Shown here: in pieces, positions 15,710 through 24,715 of the stretch
Numbering within the stretch: the stretch's first letter is position 1
Layout: the number at the start of each line of letters is the position of its first letter
Assembly: GCF_017916425.1 (NCBI RefSeq)
Contig: NZ_JAFMSX010000001.1
Location: 1,178,001-1,242,000, forward strand
Length of the DNA stretch: 64,000 nt
Direction: 5' to 3'
DNA from: Nocardioides sp. SYSU D00065
Lineage (GTDB): Bacteria > Actinomycetota > Actinomycetes > Propionibacteriales > Nocardioidaceae
Position numbers and translations under genes: made by a program
The notes under the pieces: generated by a model
What the model saw: the letters and a program-made list of their open reading frames with translations, nothing else
Database searches by the model: none
Told to the model about the DNA's origin: nothing

Positions 15710-16939
15710 ATGAAGGTCAAGACCCCCTACCGCGTGGCCGGACTCGCGATGGCGTCCTGCATGGCCCTGACGGCGTGCATGAGCTCCGGCTCGGACAGCG
15801 GATCCGCCGAGGACGGCGACGGCCCGATCAAGATCGGCATCTCCCTCCCGCTGACCGGCGACTTCTCCGAGCCGGGCAAGGGCGTGCAGCGCGGCTACGA
15901 GGCGTGGGCCGACTACGTCAACGAGAACGGCGGCCTCCTCGGCCGCGACGTCGAGCTCACCATCCTCGACGACCAGTCCAACGCCGACCGGGTCGCCGCC
16001 GACTACGAGAAGCTGATCAACCAGGACGGCGTCGACCTCGTCTTCGGCCCGTTCTCCACCCGACTCGTCGTGCCCGCGGCCCAGGTCGCCCAGGACTACG
16101 GATTCCTCTTCGTCGAGCCGGCCGGTGCCGCCGAGGAGGTCTTCACGCAGGGCTTCGACAACCTCTTCTACGCCGCCCCCGCCGTGGCCGACGACCACTA
16201 CAACTACCTCGCCGACGCCATCGAGGCGCTTCCCGAGGACCAGCGACCCAAGACCGCGGCGTACGCCGCGATGGACGACCCGTTCGCGATGGGCACGGCC
16301 TACGGCCTGAAGGACCGCCTGGAGGAGATGGGCGTCGAGACCGTCGTCGACGAGGTCTACCCGCCCAACACCACCGACTTCGGCTCCATCGCCGCCAAGA
16401 TCGCCGACAGCGAGGCCGACGTGGTCGTCGGCGGCACCCAGTACCAGGACGCGGTCAACATGATCGTCGCGCTCCAGCAGCTCGACTACCAGCCGAAGAT
16501 GGCGGCCTTCTCCACCGCGCCCACCAACCCCGAGTTCCCCGAGGCGATCGGCAGCAAGACCGAGGGCATCCTCTCCCCCACCGGCTACACCCCGGAGGCG
16601 GACTTCCCCACCAACCAGGAGTTCGTCGACTACTACACCGAGAAGAACGGCACGCCGCCGGCGGAGGACGAGGCCAACGCCTGGACCACCGGCCAGGTGG
16701 TCGCCGCCGCGGTGGAGGCCGTCGAGTGCGCCAGCCCCGACCCGGAGTGCCAGAGCCAGCTCATCGACTGGCTGCGTGAGAACGAGGTCGACACCGTCGT
16801 CGGCCCGCTCACCTGGGACGCCGAGGGCCGGCCGGAGGGCGCCCACCTGATCCAGCAGTACGTCGACGGGGAGATCCGCATCGTGCTGCCCGAGGAGGCC
16901 AAGGAGGCCGACCTCATCATCGAGAAGCCGGCCTGGTGA
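15710..16939 (+). CDS. ABC substrate-binding lipoprotein, branched-chain amino acid type
   Basis: A 409-residue extracellular binding protein (peripla_BP_6/LivK-like). The signal peptide ends in the lipobox LTAC (Cys near residue 23), so it is anchored by lipid. The mature part starts IKIGISLPLTGDFSEPGKGVQRG, typical of the family. It is the first gene of a five-gene importer. Although this transporter class is named for amino acids, members also carry amides, aromatic acids and other ligands. LacI control and the downstream sugar-type enzymes suggest a carbohydrate-like or sugar-acid ligand here. The ATG at 15710 has AGGAG 4 nt upstream. Confidence 0.9.
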   Translation: MKVKTPYRVAGLAMASCMALTACMSSGSDSGSAEDGDGPIKIGISLPLTGDFSEPGKGVQRGYEAWADYVNENGGLLGRDVELTILDDQSNADRVAADYEKLINQDGVDLVFGPFSTRLVVPAAQVAQDYGFLFVEPAGAAEEVFTQGFDNLFYAAPAVADDHYNYLADAIEALPEDQRPKTAAYAAMDDPFAMGTAYGLKDRLEEMGVETVVDEVYPPNTTDFGSIAAKIADSEADVVVGGTQYQDAVNMIVALQQLDYQPKMAAFSTAPTNPEFPEAIGSKTEGILSPTGYTPEADFPTNQEFVDYYTEKNGTPPAEDEANAWTTGQVVAAAVEAVECASPDPECQSQLIDWLRENEVDTVVGPLTWDAEGRPEGAHLIQQYVDGEIRIVLPEEAKEADLIIEKPAW

Positions 16940-17001
16940 CCCCGACCCGCCACGACGTCCCCGTCCGAGCGACCGACGCTCCCGACCGTTAGGCCCCTGT
17001 C

Positions 17002-17880
17002 ATGTCCTTGCTCTTGCAGAGCCTGGTGCTGGGCGTGCTGCTGGGTGGGCTCTACGCCCTCCTGGCAGCCGGCCTCACCCTCTACTTCGGCGTGATGCGC
17101 GTGGTGATGATCGCCCACTCGGCCTTCCTCATCCTCGCCGCCTACCTCGCCTGGTGGTTCTCCACCGAGACCGGCCTCGACCCGCTGCTGTCCCTCGTGC
17201 TGACGGTGCCGCTCTTCTTCGGGATGGGGGTCTTCATGCAGCGGGTGCTGATCAGCCGGCTGCGGCCGGCGACCCTGACGATGATGTCGGTGCTGCTCAC
17301 CTTCTCGATCGCGCTGGTCATCGAGGGCATGCTCGGCTTCGCGTTCAGCGGCACCCAGCGGCGCATCCGCCTCGACTACGGCGGTGCCAACTTCGAGGTG
17401 TTCGGCGCCAACGTCGCGGTGGTCAAGCTCATCGCCTTCGCCCTCGCCGCCGTCTCGCTCGCCGCGCTCTTCCTCCTCATGAAGAAGACGCAGTTCGGCC
17501 AGGCGCTGCGCGCCACCATCCAGCACCCGGAGGCGGCCCGGCTGATCGGGATCAACACCGACCGCGTGGCCGGCTACGGCTTCGGTCTCGGACTGGCGAC
17601 CGCAGCCGTCGGCGGCACCGCGCTCGCCCTGGACTCCACGTTCTACCCCTCGCTGCACTGGCACTGGATCGGCCCGCTGATGGCGATCATCGTCGTCGGC
17701 GGACTGGGCAGCATCCCCGGAGCGGCCATCGCCGCGATGGTGCTGGGCATGGGTCAGTCCCTGCTCCAGATCCCGCTCGGGACGACGTGGGCCCAGACGT
17801 TCTTCTACATCGCGTTGTTCGCCACCCTCATGGTGCGACCGCAGGGATTCTTCGGAGGTCGTCTTGCCCAGCGCTTCTGA
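17002..17880 (+). CDS. ABC permease, LivH type
   Basis: A 292-residue inner-membrane permease of the branched-chain amino acid family, with about eight hydrophobic segments. The start LLLQSLVLGVLLGGLYALLAAGLTLYFGVMRVVMIAH is the classical LivH N-terminus, and GGLGSIPGAA near residue 235 is the conserved loop that contacts the ATPase. It pairs with the LivM-type protein that follows and overlaps it by 17 bp. The ATG at 17002 has only a weak site, which suggests reduced or coupled translation relative to the binding protein. Confidence 0.92.
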   Translation: MSLLLQSLVLGVLLGGLYALLAAGLTLYFGVMRVVMIAHSAFLILAAYLAWWFSTETGLDPLLSLVLTVPLFFGMGVFMQRVLISRLRPATLTMMSVLLTFSIALVIEGMLGFAFSGTQRRIRLDYGGANFEVFGANVAVVKLIAFALAAVSLAALFLLMKKTQFGQALRATIQHPEAARLIGINTDRVAGYGFGLGLATAAVGGTALALDSTFYPSLHWHWIGPLMAIIVVGGLGSIPGAAIAAMVLGMGQSLLQIPLGTTWAQTFFYIALFATLMVRPQGFFGGRLAQRF

Positions 17881-19051
17881 CACCACGACCGTGACCTCGG
17901 CCGCGACCGGGGACACCACCCGCCGCCGCGGGTCCATGCTCCTCAAGGCGGTCGCCCTGGCCGTCCTCGCGGCGGGAGTCCTGTCCTTCCCGTCCGTCGC
18001 GGCCAACCCGTTCATCCTGTCGGTGGGCGTGGTCATCATGAGCTACGCCGTGCTGGCGACCTCGTGGAACTTCGTGGGGGGCTTCACCGGCTACATCTCC
18101 CTCGGCCACGCCGCCTACTCCGGCCTCGGCGGCTACGCCACCGGGCTCCTGGTCATCCACACCGGGATCAACCCGTGGCTCGCGATGGTGCTCGCCGGCC
18201 TGGTCGTCGCCGCGCTCGCGGTCCCGATCGGGATCGCCAGCCTCCGGGTGCGCGGCGCCTCCTTCGTGATCGTCTCGATCGCACTGGTGCTGATCCTCCT
18301 GCTGGTCTTCCAGTCGTGGGGCTCCTTCACCGGCGGCTCCAACGGCCTGCGGGTGCCGCGCCCGTTCGGCCCCGAGGTGCTGCGGCCCGAGCAGCACGAG
18401 CGGTTCTTCTACCTCCACGCGCTCCTGCTGGGCGTCGCCCTGCTGGTGTGGTGGCTCATCGACCGCTCCCGCTTCGGCACGGGCCTCAAGGCGATCCGCG
18501 AGGACGAGGACAAGGCGCAGGCCCTCGGCGTGCCGACCTTCACCTACAAGCTCATCGCGTTCGTCGTCTCGGCGTTCTTCACCGCCCTCGGCGGTGGCCT
18601 CTACGCCCTGTGGTTCGGCTTCCTCGACCCGATCTTCCAGTTCTCGATCCTGGTCGGCTCCTACATGGTGCTGATGAGCCTGCTCGGCGGCATCCGCAGC
18701 CTCTTCGGCCCGTTCCTCGGCGCCGTGATCGTCGGCTACGCGGTGGAGTACTTCAAGAACCAGTACGGCGACTCCCAGTTCCACCTCGTCGCGATGGGCC
18801 TGCTCCTGGGCCTGGTCGTGCTGTTCATGCCCGACGGCATCATCCCGGCCGCCACGAACCTCGTCGAGCGGTTCCGGCCGCAGAAGACCTCCATCCGCGA
18901 GGTCAGCGCGGCCGACCTGGCCGAGCAACGCCGTACGGCGGGACCCGAGGCGGGACAGGCCGACCAGCAGGCGCGGACCGACGACGGCACCGACATCCCC
19001 AGCACCGACACCCCGACCGACACCAGCGTCACGGAAGGAGCCCGCCGATGA
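17864..19051 (+). CDS. ABC permease, LivM type
   Basis: A 395-residue membrane permease with about ten hydrophobic segments and the LivM-like motif TSWNFVGGFTGYISLGHAAYSGLGGYATG near residue 66. The start is TTG at 17864 with GGAGG 5 nt upstream inside the end of the LivH gene. The last 60 residues (after EVSAADLAEQRR) form an Ala/Thr/Asp-rich tail not typical of LivM and probably cytoplasmic and disordered. The stop overlaps the next ATG (ATGA). Confidence 0.92.
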   Translation: MPSASDTTTVTSAATGDTTRRRGSMLLKAVALAVLAAGVLSFPSVAANPFILSVGVVIMSYAVLATSWNFVGGFTGYISLGHAAYSGLGGYATGLLVIHTGINPWLAMVLAGLVVAALAVPIGIASLRVRGASFVIVSIALVLILLLVFQSWGSFTGGSNGLRVPRPFGPEVLRPEQHERFFYLHALLLGVALLVWWLIDRSRFGTGLKAIREDEDKAQALGVPTFTYKLIAFVVSAFFTALGGGLYALWFGFLDPIFQFSILVGSYMVLMSLLGGIRSLFGPFLGAVIVGYAVEYFKNQYGDSQFHLVAMGLLLGLVVLFMPDGIIPAATNLVERFRPQKTSIREVSAADLAEQRRTAGPEAGQADQQARTDDGTDIPSTDTPTDTSVTEGARR

Positions 19052-19827
19052 CCGCCACCAGCGAGACCGCCGGCCCGAGCACCGCCGCGCCGTCCACGCC
19101 GAGCCTGGCCACGGTCGAGCTCCGGAAGTCCTTCGGCGGCGTGCACGCCGTCGACGGCGCGACCGTCACCTTCCACCACGGCAAGGTCAACGCGCTGATC
19201 GGCCCCAACGGCTCGGGCAAGACGACGTTCTTCAACTGCGTCACCGGCATGATCAAGCCCGACTCCGGCTCGGTGAGCTACCGGGGCGCCGACATCACCG
19301 GCAAGGCCCCGCACCGCATCGCGCGGGCCGGGGTGGGTCGCAGCTTCCAGCTGTGCCGGATCTTCCCGCGGATGACGGTGATGGAGAACATGCTCGTCGC
19401 CGTCCGGTCCACGAGCCTGCGCCGCCAGCTGTCCTCGGCGCGCAACCCCGAGGAGCTCGACCGTGCCCGCGGCCTGCTCGCCCGGGTCGGCATCGAGCAC
19501 CTCGAGCACTCGCTGGCGCGCGACATCTCCTACGGCCAGCAGAAGCTCCTCGAGCTCGCCGGCGTGCTGATGGCCGACCCCGACACGATCATGCTCGACG
19601 AGCCGGCGGGGGGCGTGAACCCGGCGCTGATCGACCGGATCGCCAACCTCGTGCGATCCCTCAACGCCGAGGGCAAGACCTTCATCGTCGTCGAGCACAA
19701 CATGGACCTGGTCATGTCGCTCTCCGACCACGTCGTGGTCTTCGACCGCGGCCGCCCCATCTGCGAAGGCACCCCGTCGGTCGTGCAGAACGACCCCCGA
19801 GTCCTGGAGGCCTACCTTGGCATCTGA
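19048..19827 (+). CDS. ABC ATPase, LivG type
   Basis: A 259-residue ATPase. Walker A is GPNGSGKTT (about residues 52-60), the signature is ISYGQQK in place of LSGGQ, and Walker B is IMLDEPAGGVNP, as usual in LivG. About 20 Thr/Ser/Pro-rich residues precede the domain. It overlaps the LivM gene by 4 bp and the LivF gene by 11 bp, so all four cytoplasmic and membrane components are translationally coupled. Confidence 0.92.
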   Translation: MTATSETAGPSTAAPSTPSLATVELRKSFGGVHAVDGATVTFHHGKVNALIGPNGSGKTTFFNCVTGMIKPDSGSVSYRGADITGKAPHRIARAGVGRSFQLCRIFPRMTVMENMLVAVRSTSLRRQLSSARNPEELDRARGLLARVGIEHLEHSLARDISYGQQKLLELAGVLMADPDTIMLDEPAGGVNPALIDRIANLVRSLNAEGKTFIVVEHNMDLVMSLSDHVVVFDRGRPICEGTPSVVQNDPRVLEAYLGI

Positions 19828-20569
19828 CGCCCCCTACCTGCTGGAGCTCGACGACATCGAGGCCGGCTACGGCCGCGCCGCGCTCGTCCTGCGCGGCCTC
19901 ACCGTCAAGGTCCCGCCCGCCACGGTGGTGTGCCTGGTCGGCCCCAACGGCGCCGGCAAGTCCACCGTCCTCAAGGTCGCCAGCGGCATGCTGACCCCGC
20001 GCTCGGGCGCCATCCGGGTGGCCGGGCAGGACGTCACGAAGAACTCGCCGCAGCAGATGCTGGCCGCCGGGCTCTCCCACGTCCTGCAGGGCCACAGCGT
20101 GTTCAAGGAGATGACGGTCGAGGAGAACGTCCGCCTCGGCGCCTACTCGGTCAAGGACAAGAGCGAGGTCAACGACCGCATCGACTTCGTCAAGACGCTC
20201 TTCCCGGTCGTCGCCGACCGCTGGAACGCGCTGGCGGGCGCCCTCTCGGGCGGGCAGCAGAAGCAGGTCGAGTTCGCCCGCTCGCTGATGGTCAGCCCGC
20301 AGGTCGTGCTGCTCGACGAGCCCTCCATGGGCCTGGACCCCAAGGCGACCGGCACCGTCTTCGAGCAGGTCGTGCGGATGCGCGACGCCGGCACCGCGGT
20401 GCTGCTGGTCGAGCAGAACGCCCGCCGGGCGCTGGAGACCGCCGACCTCGGCTGCGTGCTCGACCTGGGGCGCGTCCACATCTCCGGCCCCGCCGACGAG
20501 CTGCTGCGCGACCCGCAGCTCGCCGAGCTCTACCTGGGCGGACGGCCGAGCGCCGCGCCCACCGCCTGA
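19817..20569 (+). CDS. ABC ATPase, LivF type
   Basis: A 250-residue ATPase partner of the LivG-type protein. Walker A is GPNGAGKST, the signature LSGGQQKQVEFARSL and Walker B VVLLDEPSMGLDP. The start is TTG at 19817 with GGAGG 6 nt upstream, the second TTG start in this operon. It is followed after 38 bp by the oxidoreductase gene, with no terminator visible between them, so the importer and enzymes are probably one transcript. Confidence 0.92.
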   Translation: MASDAPYLLELDDIEAGYGRAALVLRGLTVKVPPATVVCLVGPNGAGKSTVLKVASGMLTPRSGAIRVAGQDVTKNSPQQMLAAGLSHVLQGHSVFKEMTVEENVRLGAYSVKDKSEVNDRIDFVKTLFPVVADRWNALAGALSGGQQKQVEFARSLMVSPQVVLLDEPSMGLDPKATGTVFEQVVRMRDAGTAVLLVEQNARRALETADLGCVLDLGRVHISGPADELLRDPQLAELYLGGRPSAAPTA

Positions 20570-20607
20570 CGTACGCCCACCCGACGACCTCGACGTGAGG
20601 ACCCACC

Positions 20608-21747
20608 ATGCCTGACAGCACACTCCGCATCCTGATGAACGGCGTCACCGGACGCATGGGCTACCGCCAGCACCTGCTGCGCTCGATCCTGGCCATCCGC
20701 GACGACGGCGGGATCGCGCTGCCCGACGGCACCCGGCTGCAGGTGGAGCCGGTGCTGCTGGGGCGCAACGCCGACAAGCTGGCGCGCCTGGCCGACCAGC
20801 ACGGCATCGCCGACTGGTCCACCGACCTCGACACCGCGCTGGCCGAGGACCCCGCCCCGATCTACTTCGACGCCCAGGTCACCAGCGAGCGCAAGAAGGC
20901 GATCCTCAAGGCCGCCGCCGCCGGCAAGCACGTCTACACCGAGAAGCCGATCGCCGAGACCGTCGCCGAGGGCCAGGAGCTCGTGGACGCCGCGGAGCGC
21001 AGCGGCATCATCAACGGCGTCGTCCACGACAAGCTCTACCTGCCCGGGCTGATGAAGCTCAAGCGCCTGGTGGACTCCGGCTTCTTCGGGCGCATCCTGT
21101 CGGTGCGCGGGGAGTTCGGCTACTGGGTGTTCGAGGGCGACTACCTCCCGGCCCAGCGACCCAGCTGGAACTACCGCGCCGAGGACGGCGGCGGGATGGT
21201 GCTCGACATGTTCTGCCACTGGAACTACGTGCTCGAGAACCTGTTCGGCGGCGTCGAGGCGGTCACCGCCAAGGCGGTCACGCACATCCCGGAGCGGTGG
21301 GACGAGAACGGCGAGCGCTACGACGCCACCGCCGACGACGCGGCGTACGCCATCTTCGAGCTGGCCGGCGGCATCATCGCGCAGGTCAACTCCTCCTGGG
21401 CGGTCCGCGTGGAGCGCAAGGAGCTGGTGGAGTTCCAGGTCGACGGCACCCACGGCTCGGCGGTCGCCGGCCTGTTCAACTGCCGCATCCAGCCGCGCGA
21501 GTCGACCCCGATGCCGGTGTGGAACCCCGACCTGCCGACCACCGAGGACTTCCGCGGCCAGTGGCGCGAGATCCCGGACAACCAGGTCTTCGGCAACGGC
21601 TTCCGCGCGCAGTGGGAGCAGTTCCTGCTCGACGTGCACCACGGCCGTCCACACCGCTACGACTTCTCCGCCGGCGTCCGCGGCCTCGAGCTCGTCGACG
21701 CCGGCCTCACGTCCTCGCGCGAGGGCCGGCGGGTGGCGCTGCGATGA
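20608..21747 (+). CDS. Gfo/Idh/MocA-family oxidoreductase
   Basis: A 379-residue NAD(P)-dependent dehydrogenase of the glucose-fructose oxidoreductase/inositol dehydrogenase/MocA family. The dinucleotide-binding loop GVTGRMGYRQ is near residue 12, EKP (E112-K113-P114) is the catalytic-lysine motif, and residues after 130 form the alpha/beta C-terminal domain with the conserved GGGMVLDMFCHW region carrying the likely catalytic Asp and His. Such enzymes oxidise a ring or chain hydroxyl of sugars, cyclitols or sugar acids. It begins the enzyme part of the LacI-controlled operon; the two following genes overlap by ATGA. Substrate unknown. Confidence 0.9.
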   Translation: MPDSTLRILMNGVTGRMGYRQHLLRSILAIRDDGGIALPDGTRLQVEPVLLGRNADKLARLADQHGIADWSTDLDTALAEDPAPIYFDAQVTSERKKAILKAAAAGKHVYTEKPIAETVAEGQELVDAAERSGIINGVVHDKLYLPGLMKLKRLVDSGFFGRILSVRGEFGYWVFEGDYLPAQRPSWNYRAEDGGGMVLDMFCHWNYVLENLFGGVEAVTAKAVTHIPERWDENGERYDATADDAAYAIFELAGGIIAQVNSSWAVRVERKELVEFQVDGTHGSAVAGLFNCRIQPRESTPMPVWNPDLPTTEDFRGQWREIPDNQVFGNGFRAQWEQFLLDVHHGRPHRYDFSAGVRGLELVDAGLTSSREGRRVALR

Positions 21748-22922
21748 GCCCCGCCCGCGTCGAGGTCCCGCTGGCCGACGGCGGGTGGCAGGAGGTCACC
21801 CTCGCCGAGCCGCGCCAGTGGAAGGACCACCCGCAGCCCTACGCCCAGCGCGTCGCCTTCGCCGCGGCCCACGTCGTGGCCGACCCCCGCGGGGAGAACG
21901 TCCCGGGTGCGCCCGCGGTGGTCGACTGGGACGCCACGCTCGCCTTCCGGCGCGAGCTGTTCCGCTACGGCTTCGGCGTCGCCGAGGCGATGGACACCGC
22001 CCAGCGCAACATGGGCCTGGACTGGCCCGCGGTGCAGGAGCTGGTGCGCCGCAGCGCCGAGCAGGCGCGGGAGTACGACGCCCGCATCGCCTCCGGTGCC
22101 GGCACCGACCACGCGCCGGCAGCCGCCACCCTCGACGAGGTGCGTGCGGCGTACGCCGAGCAGGTGGCGTTCGTCGAGTCGACCGGCTCCCAGGTGATCT
22201 TGATGGCGTCGCGCCAGCTGGCCGCCGTCGCGGCGGGACCCGACGACTACCTGTCGGTCTACGCCGAGCTGCTCAGCCAGGTGCGCGAGCCGGTGATCCT
22301 GCACTGGCTCGGCGAGGCCTTCGACCCGCAGCTGCGCGGCTACTGGGGCTCGGCCGACGTCGACGCCGCCACCGCGACGTTCCTCGACCTCGTGCGCGCG
22401 CACGCCGACAAGGTCGACGGGGTGAAGGTGTCGCTGCTGTCGGCCGACCACGAGACCGGGCTGCGCGCGCAGCTGCCGGACGGCGTGCGCCTCTACACCG
22501 GCGACGACTTCAACTACCCCGAGCTCATCCGCGGCGACGGACGGCACCACTCCGACGCGCTGCTCGGCGCGTTCGCGGCCATCGCCCCGGCCGCCTCGGC
22601 GGCACTGACCGCGCTGGACGAGGGCGACCTCGAGACCTACGACGCGGAGATGGCGCCCACCCTGCCGCTCTCGCGGCACGTGTTCGAAGCCCCGACGTAC
22701 CACTACAAGGTCGGCATCGCCTTCCTGTCGTGGCTGTGCGGCCACCAGCCCGGCTTCACCATGGTCGGCGGCCTGCAGTCCGCGCGCAGCGCGGTGCACC
22801 TCGGCCGGCTCTTCGCGCTGGCCAACGAGGCCCGGCTGCTGCCCGACCCCGAGCTGGCGGCGCACCGGATGCAGCTGTGCCTGCAGGTCGCCGGCCTCGA
22901 CGGCCCGGGACGTACGCGATGA
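21744..22922 (+). CDS. DUF993 aldolase-like (dihydrodipicolinate synthase-like) protein
   Basis: A 392-residue protein matching the DUF993 family, usually described as dihydrodipicolinate synthase-like. The middle and end follow the class I aldolase pattern: DGVKVSLLSADHE places K228 where the Schiff-base lysine of DHDPS/NAL enzymes lies, and LYTGDDFNYPELI matches the GDD segment that follows. The first 120 residues have no clear DHDPS counterpart. It overlaps the oxidoreductase and the TIM-barrel gene by ATGA on both sides, so the three act together. I infer a retro-aldol cleavage or dehydration of the oxidised sugar; this is not shown by sequence alone. Confidence 0.75.
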   Translation: MSPARVEVPLADGGWQEVTLAEPRQWKDHPQPYAQRVAFAAAHVVADPRGENVPGAPAVVDWDATLAFRRELFRYGFGVAEAMDTAQRNMGLDWPAVQELVRRSAEQAREYDARIASGAGTDHAPAAATLDEVRAAYAEQVAFVESTGSQVILMASRQLAAVAAGPDDYLSVYAELLSQVREPVILHWLGEAFDPQLRGYWGSADVDAATATFLDLVRAHADKVDGVKVSLLSADHETGLRAQLPDGVRLYTGDDFNYPELIRGDGRHHSDALLGAFAAIAPAASAALTALDEGDLETYDAEMAPTLPLSRHVFEAPTYHYKVGIAFLSWLCGHQPGFTMVGGLQSARSAVHLGRLFALANEARLLPDPELAAHRMQLCLQVAGLDGPGRTR

Positions 22923-23824
22923 CCGCCGTCGACGTGGCCCTCGACGTCCCCTCGGGTGCCCCCGCGCGAGTCGCGACACCCGCCCCGGGCGACCCCCGCC
23001 TGGCCCGGCTCTCCCTCAACCAGAAGACGGTCGACGGGTGGAGCCTCCGAGAGGCGATCGACGGCTGCGTCGCTGCCGGGCTGCCGGCCCTCGGTGCGTG
23101 GCGCGAGCCGGTCGCCGAGGTCGGGCTCGAGACGGCCGCTCGCTGGGTGCGCGAGGCGGGCCTGCGGGTCTCCTCGGTGTGTCGCGGCGGCTTCTTCACC
23201 GGCGCCGGCGACCTGTCGCGGGCCGAGCGGCACGACGACAACCGTCGAGCCCTCGACGAGGCCGCGGCGCTCGGCGCCCCGTGCCTGGTCCTGGTGCCGG
23301 GCGGCCTGCCCGCCGGCGACCGCGACCTCGGTGCCGCGCGCGCCCGCGCGGCCGACGCGATCGAGGCGCTCGTCCCGCACGCGCTCGACGTCGGCGTACG
23401 TCTCGCGATCGAGCCGATGCACCCGATCTTCGCCGCCGACCGCGGCGTCGTCTCCACGCTGGCACAGGCCCTCGACATCGCCGAACCGCTCCCGTCGGCC
23501 GCCGTCGGCGTCGTCGTCGACACGTTCCACGTGTGGTGGGAGCCGGGCGTGGAGGAGCAGATCGCCCGCGCCGGCGAGCGGATCGCGTCCTACCAGGTCT
23601 GCGAGTGGATCACCCCGCTCCCGCCGGACGCCCTGCTGTCCCGCGGGATGATGGGCGACGGCCACATCGACTTCGCGCGACTGACCTCCCTCGTCGCCGC
23701 CGCCGGCTACACCGGCGACGTCGAGGTCGAGATCTTCAACGCCGACGTCTGGGCCGCCGACGGCCGGGCTGTCGTCGACACGCTCGCCCGCCGCTACGTC
23801 GAGCTCGTGGAGCCGCACCTCTGA
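22919..23824 (+). CDS. Sugar phosphate isomerase/epimerase-like TIM barrel
   Basis: A 301-residue AP-endonuclease-2/xylose-isomerase-like barrel. Metal-ligand candidates lie at the ends of predicted strands: E in AIEPMHPIF, D and H in VVDTFHVWW, H in GDGHIDF and E in EVEIFN. Members isomerise or epimerise sugars or dehydrate inosose-like ketoses. The gene overlaps the DUF993 gene and ends 64 bp before the secreted-protein gene. Together with the Gfo/Idh/MocA enzyme it suggests oxidation followed by epimerisation or dehydration and then aldol cleavage. Confidence 0.85.
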   Translation: MTAVDVALDVPSGAPARVATPAPGDPRLARLSLNQKTVDGWSLREAIDGCVAAGLPALGAWREPVAEVGLETAARWVREAGLRVSSVCRGGFFTGAGDLSRAERHDDNRRALDEAAALGAPCLVLVPGGLPAGDRDLGAARARAADAIEALVPHALDVGVRLAIEPMHPIFAADRGVVSTLAQALDIAEPLPSAAVGVVVDTFHVWWEPGVEEQIARAGERIASYQVCEWITPLPPDALLSRGMMGDGHIDFARLTSLVAAAGYTGDVEVEIFNADVWAADGRAVVDTLARRYVELVEPHL

Positions 23825-23888
23825 CCTCACCGGCCCGCCGGGCCACTGCACGCCCCCACTCTGGATTCTCGGAAAGGAACGGGAGCAC

Positions 23889-24596
23889 ATGCACCGCAGG
23901 ACCATCCCCACCACGCTCGTCAGCACCGCCCTCCTCACCACGGCGGTCCTCGCCTCGCCCGCTACGGCGGCGACAGCCGCCCCCGACCACGACCGGACGG
24001 TCAGGGTCGTCGCACCGGCGACCCCCCAGCACTGGGACCCGCTGACCGACGAGCTGTGGGACTACCGGGGCAACCAGGTCGTCCTCACCCGCGCCGGCAC
24101 CAACCCGAACGACGGCGTGCGTCGCCCCTTCGAGTACGCCGTCGTGACCAAGGGGCCCGAGCTCGCCGACGTCGACGTCAGCGCCGAGGTGCGTCTCGAC
24201 GAGTCGGTCACCGTCAGCAACCGCGACGTGGTGGTCATCTGGAACTACCAGGGACCTCGGCGCTTCTACTACGCCCACTTCTCGCAGGACAACACGATCT
24301 ATCCGCACAACGGGATCTTCGTGGTGGACGAGGCCGACCGCCGGCGCATCGACGACCAGTGGACCGGCTCGGTGGGCGCCCCACCCGCCGTCACCGACGC
24401 CGACTGGCACGACGTGCGGGTGTCCTACGACGCGGACACCGGCCGCATCGAGGTCTACGTCGACGGTGCCGACGAGCCGCTCATGACGGCCACGGACACC
24501 ACGTTCTCCGGCGGCCGCGTGGGCTTCGGCTCGTTCGACAACTTCGGTCGCACGCGCCACTTCCGCGCGGTCGGCACCGCGGTCACCACGCCGTGA
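23889..24596 (+). CDS. Secreted concanavalin-like (DUF1080-like) protein
   Basis: A 235-residue exported protein. A signal peptide covers about residues 1-30 (HRR, hydrophobic core, ATAATAAP). The mature part has the beta-sandwich pattern of LamG/DUF1080 proteins: SAEVRLDESVTVSNRDVVVIWNY, NGIFVVDE, WHDVRVSYDADTGRIEVYVDG and GGRVGFGSFDN. DUF1080 proteins include 3-keto-disaccharide hydrolases; others only bind glycans. It follows the catabolic operon on the same strand, and a strong terminator comes after it. GGAAAGGAACGGGAGCAC precedes the ATG. Hydrolase or binding activity is undetermined. Confidence 0.75.
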   Translation: MHRRTIPTTLVSTALLTTAVLASPATAATAAPDHDRTVRVVAPATPQHWDPLTDELWDYRGNQVVLTRAGTNPNDGVRRPFEYAVVTKGPELADVDVSAEVRLDESVTVSNRDVVVIWNYQGPRRFYYAHFSQDNTIYPHNGIFVVDEADRRRIDDQWTGSVGAPPAVTDADWHDVRVSYDADTGRIEVYVDGADEPLMTATDTTFSGGRVGFGSFDNFGRTRHFRAVGTAVTTP

Positions 24597-24611
24597 CCAC
24601 CCCCTGATCCC

Positions 24612-24643
24612 CGTCGGTCCCCCGGCGAACCGGGGGACCGACG
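24612..24643 (+). terminator. Strong hairpin terminator
   Basis: A perfect 14-bp stem (24612-24625 with 24630-24643) closed by a CGAA tetraloop, 15 bp after the stop of the concanavalin-like gene. It likely ends the operon that starts at the LacI-controlled promoter, leaving the next secreted protein with its own promoter or partial read-through. Confidence 0.8.
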
Positions 24644-24715
24644 AGGGCTGCCGCGGACCCGGGCAAGGAATCGCGGCAGCAGTCGTCTCCAACCACCTCA
24701 ACGATAGGGACCCCC

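Noticed and set aside
14558..16846. Long minus-strand reading frame upstream of glycerate kinase
   Set aside because: It is a shadow of the LacI and substrate-binding protein genes in high-GC DNA; the kinase begins at the ATGA overlap at 14557 and the upstream part has no domain.
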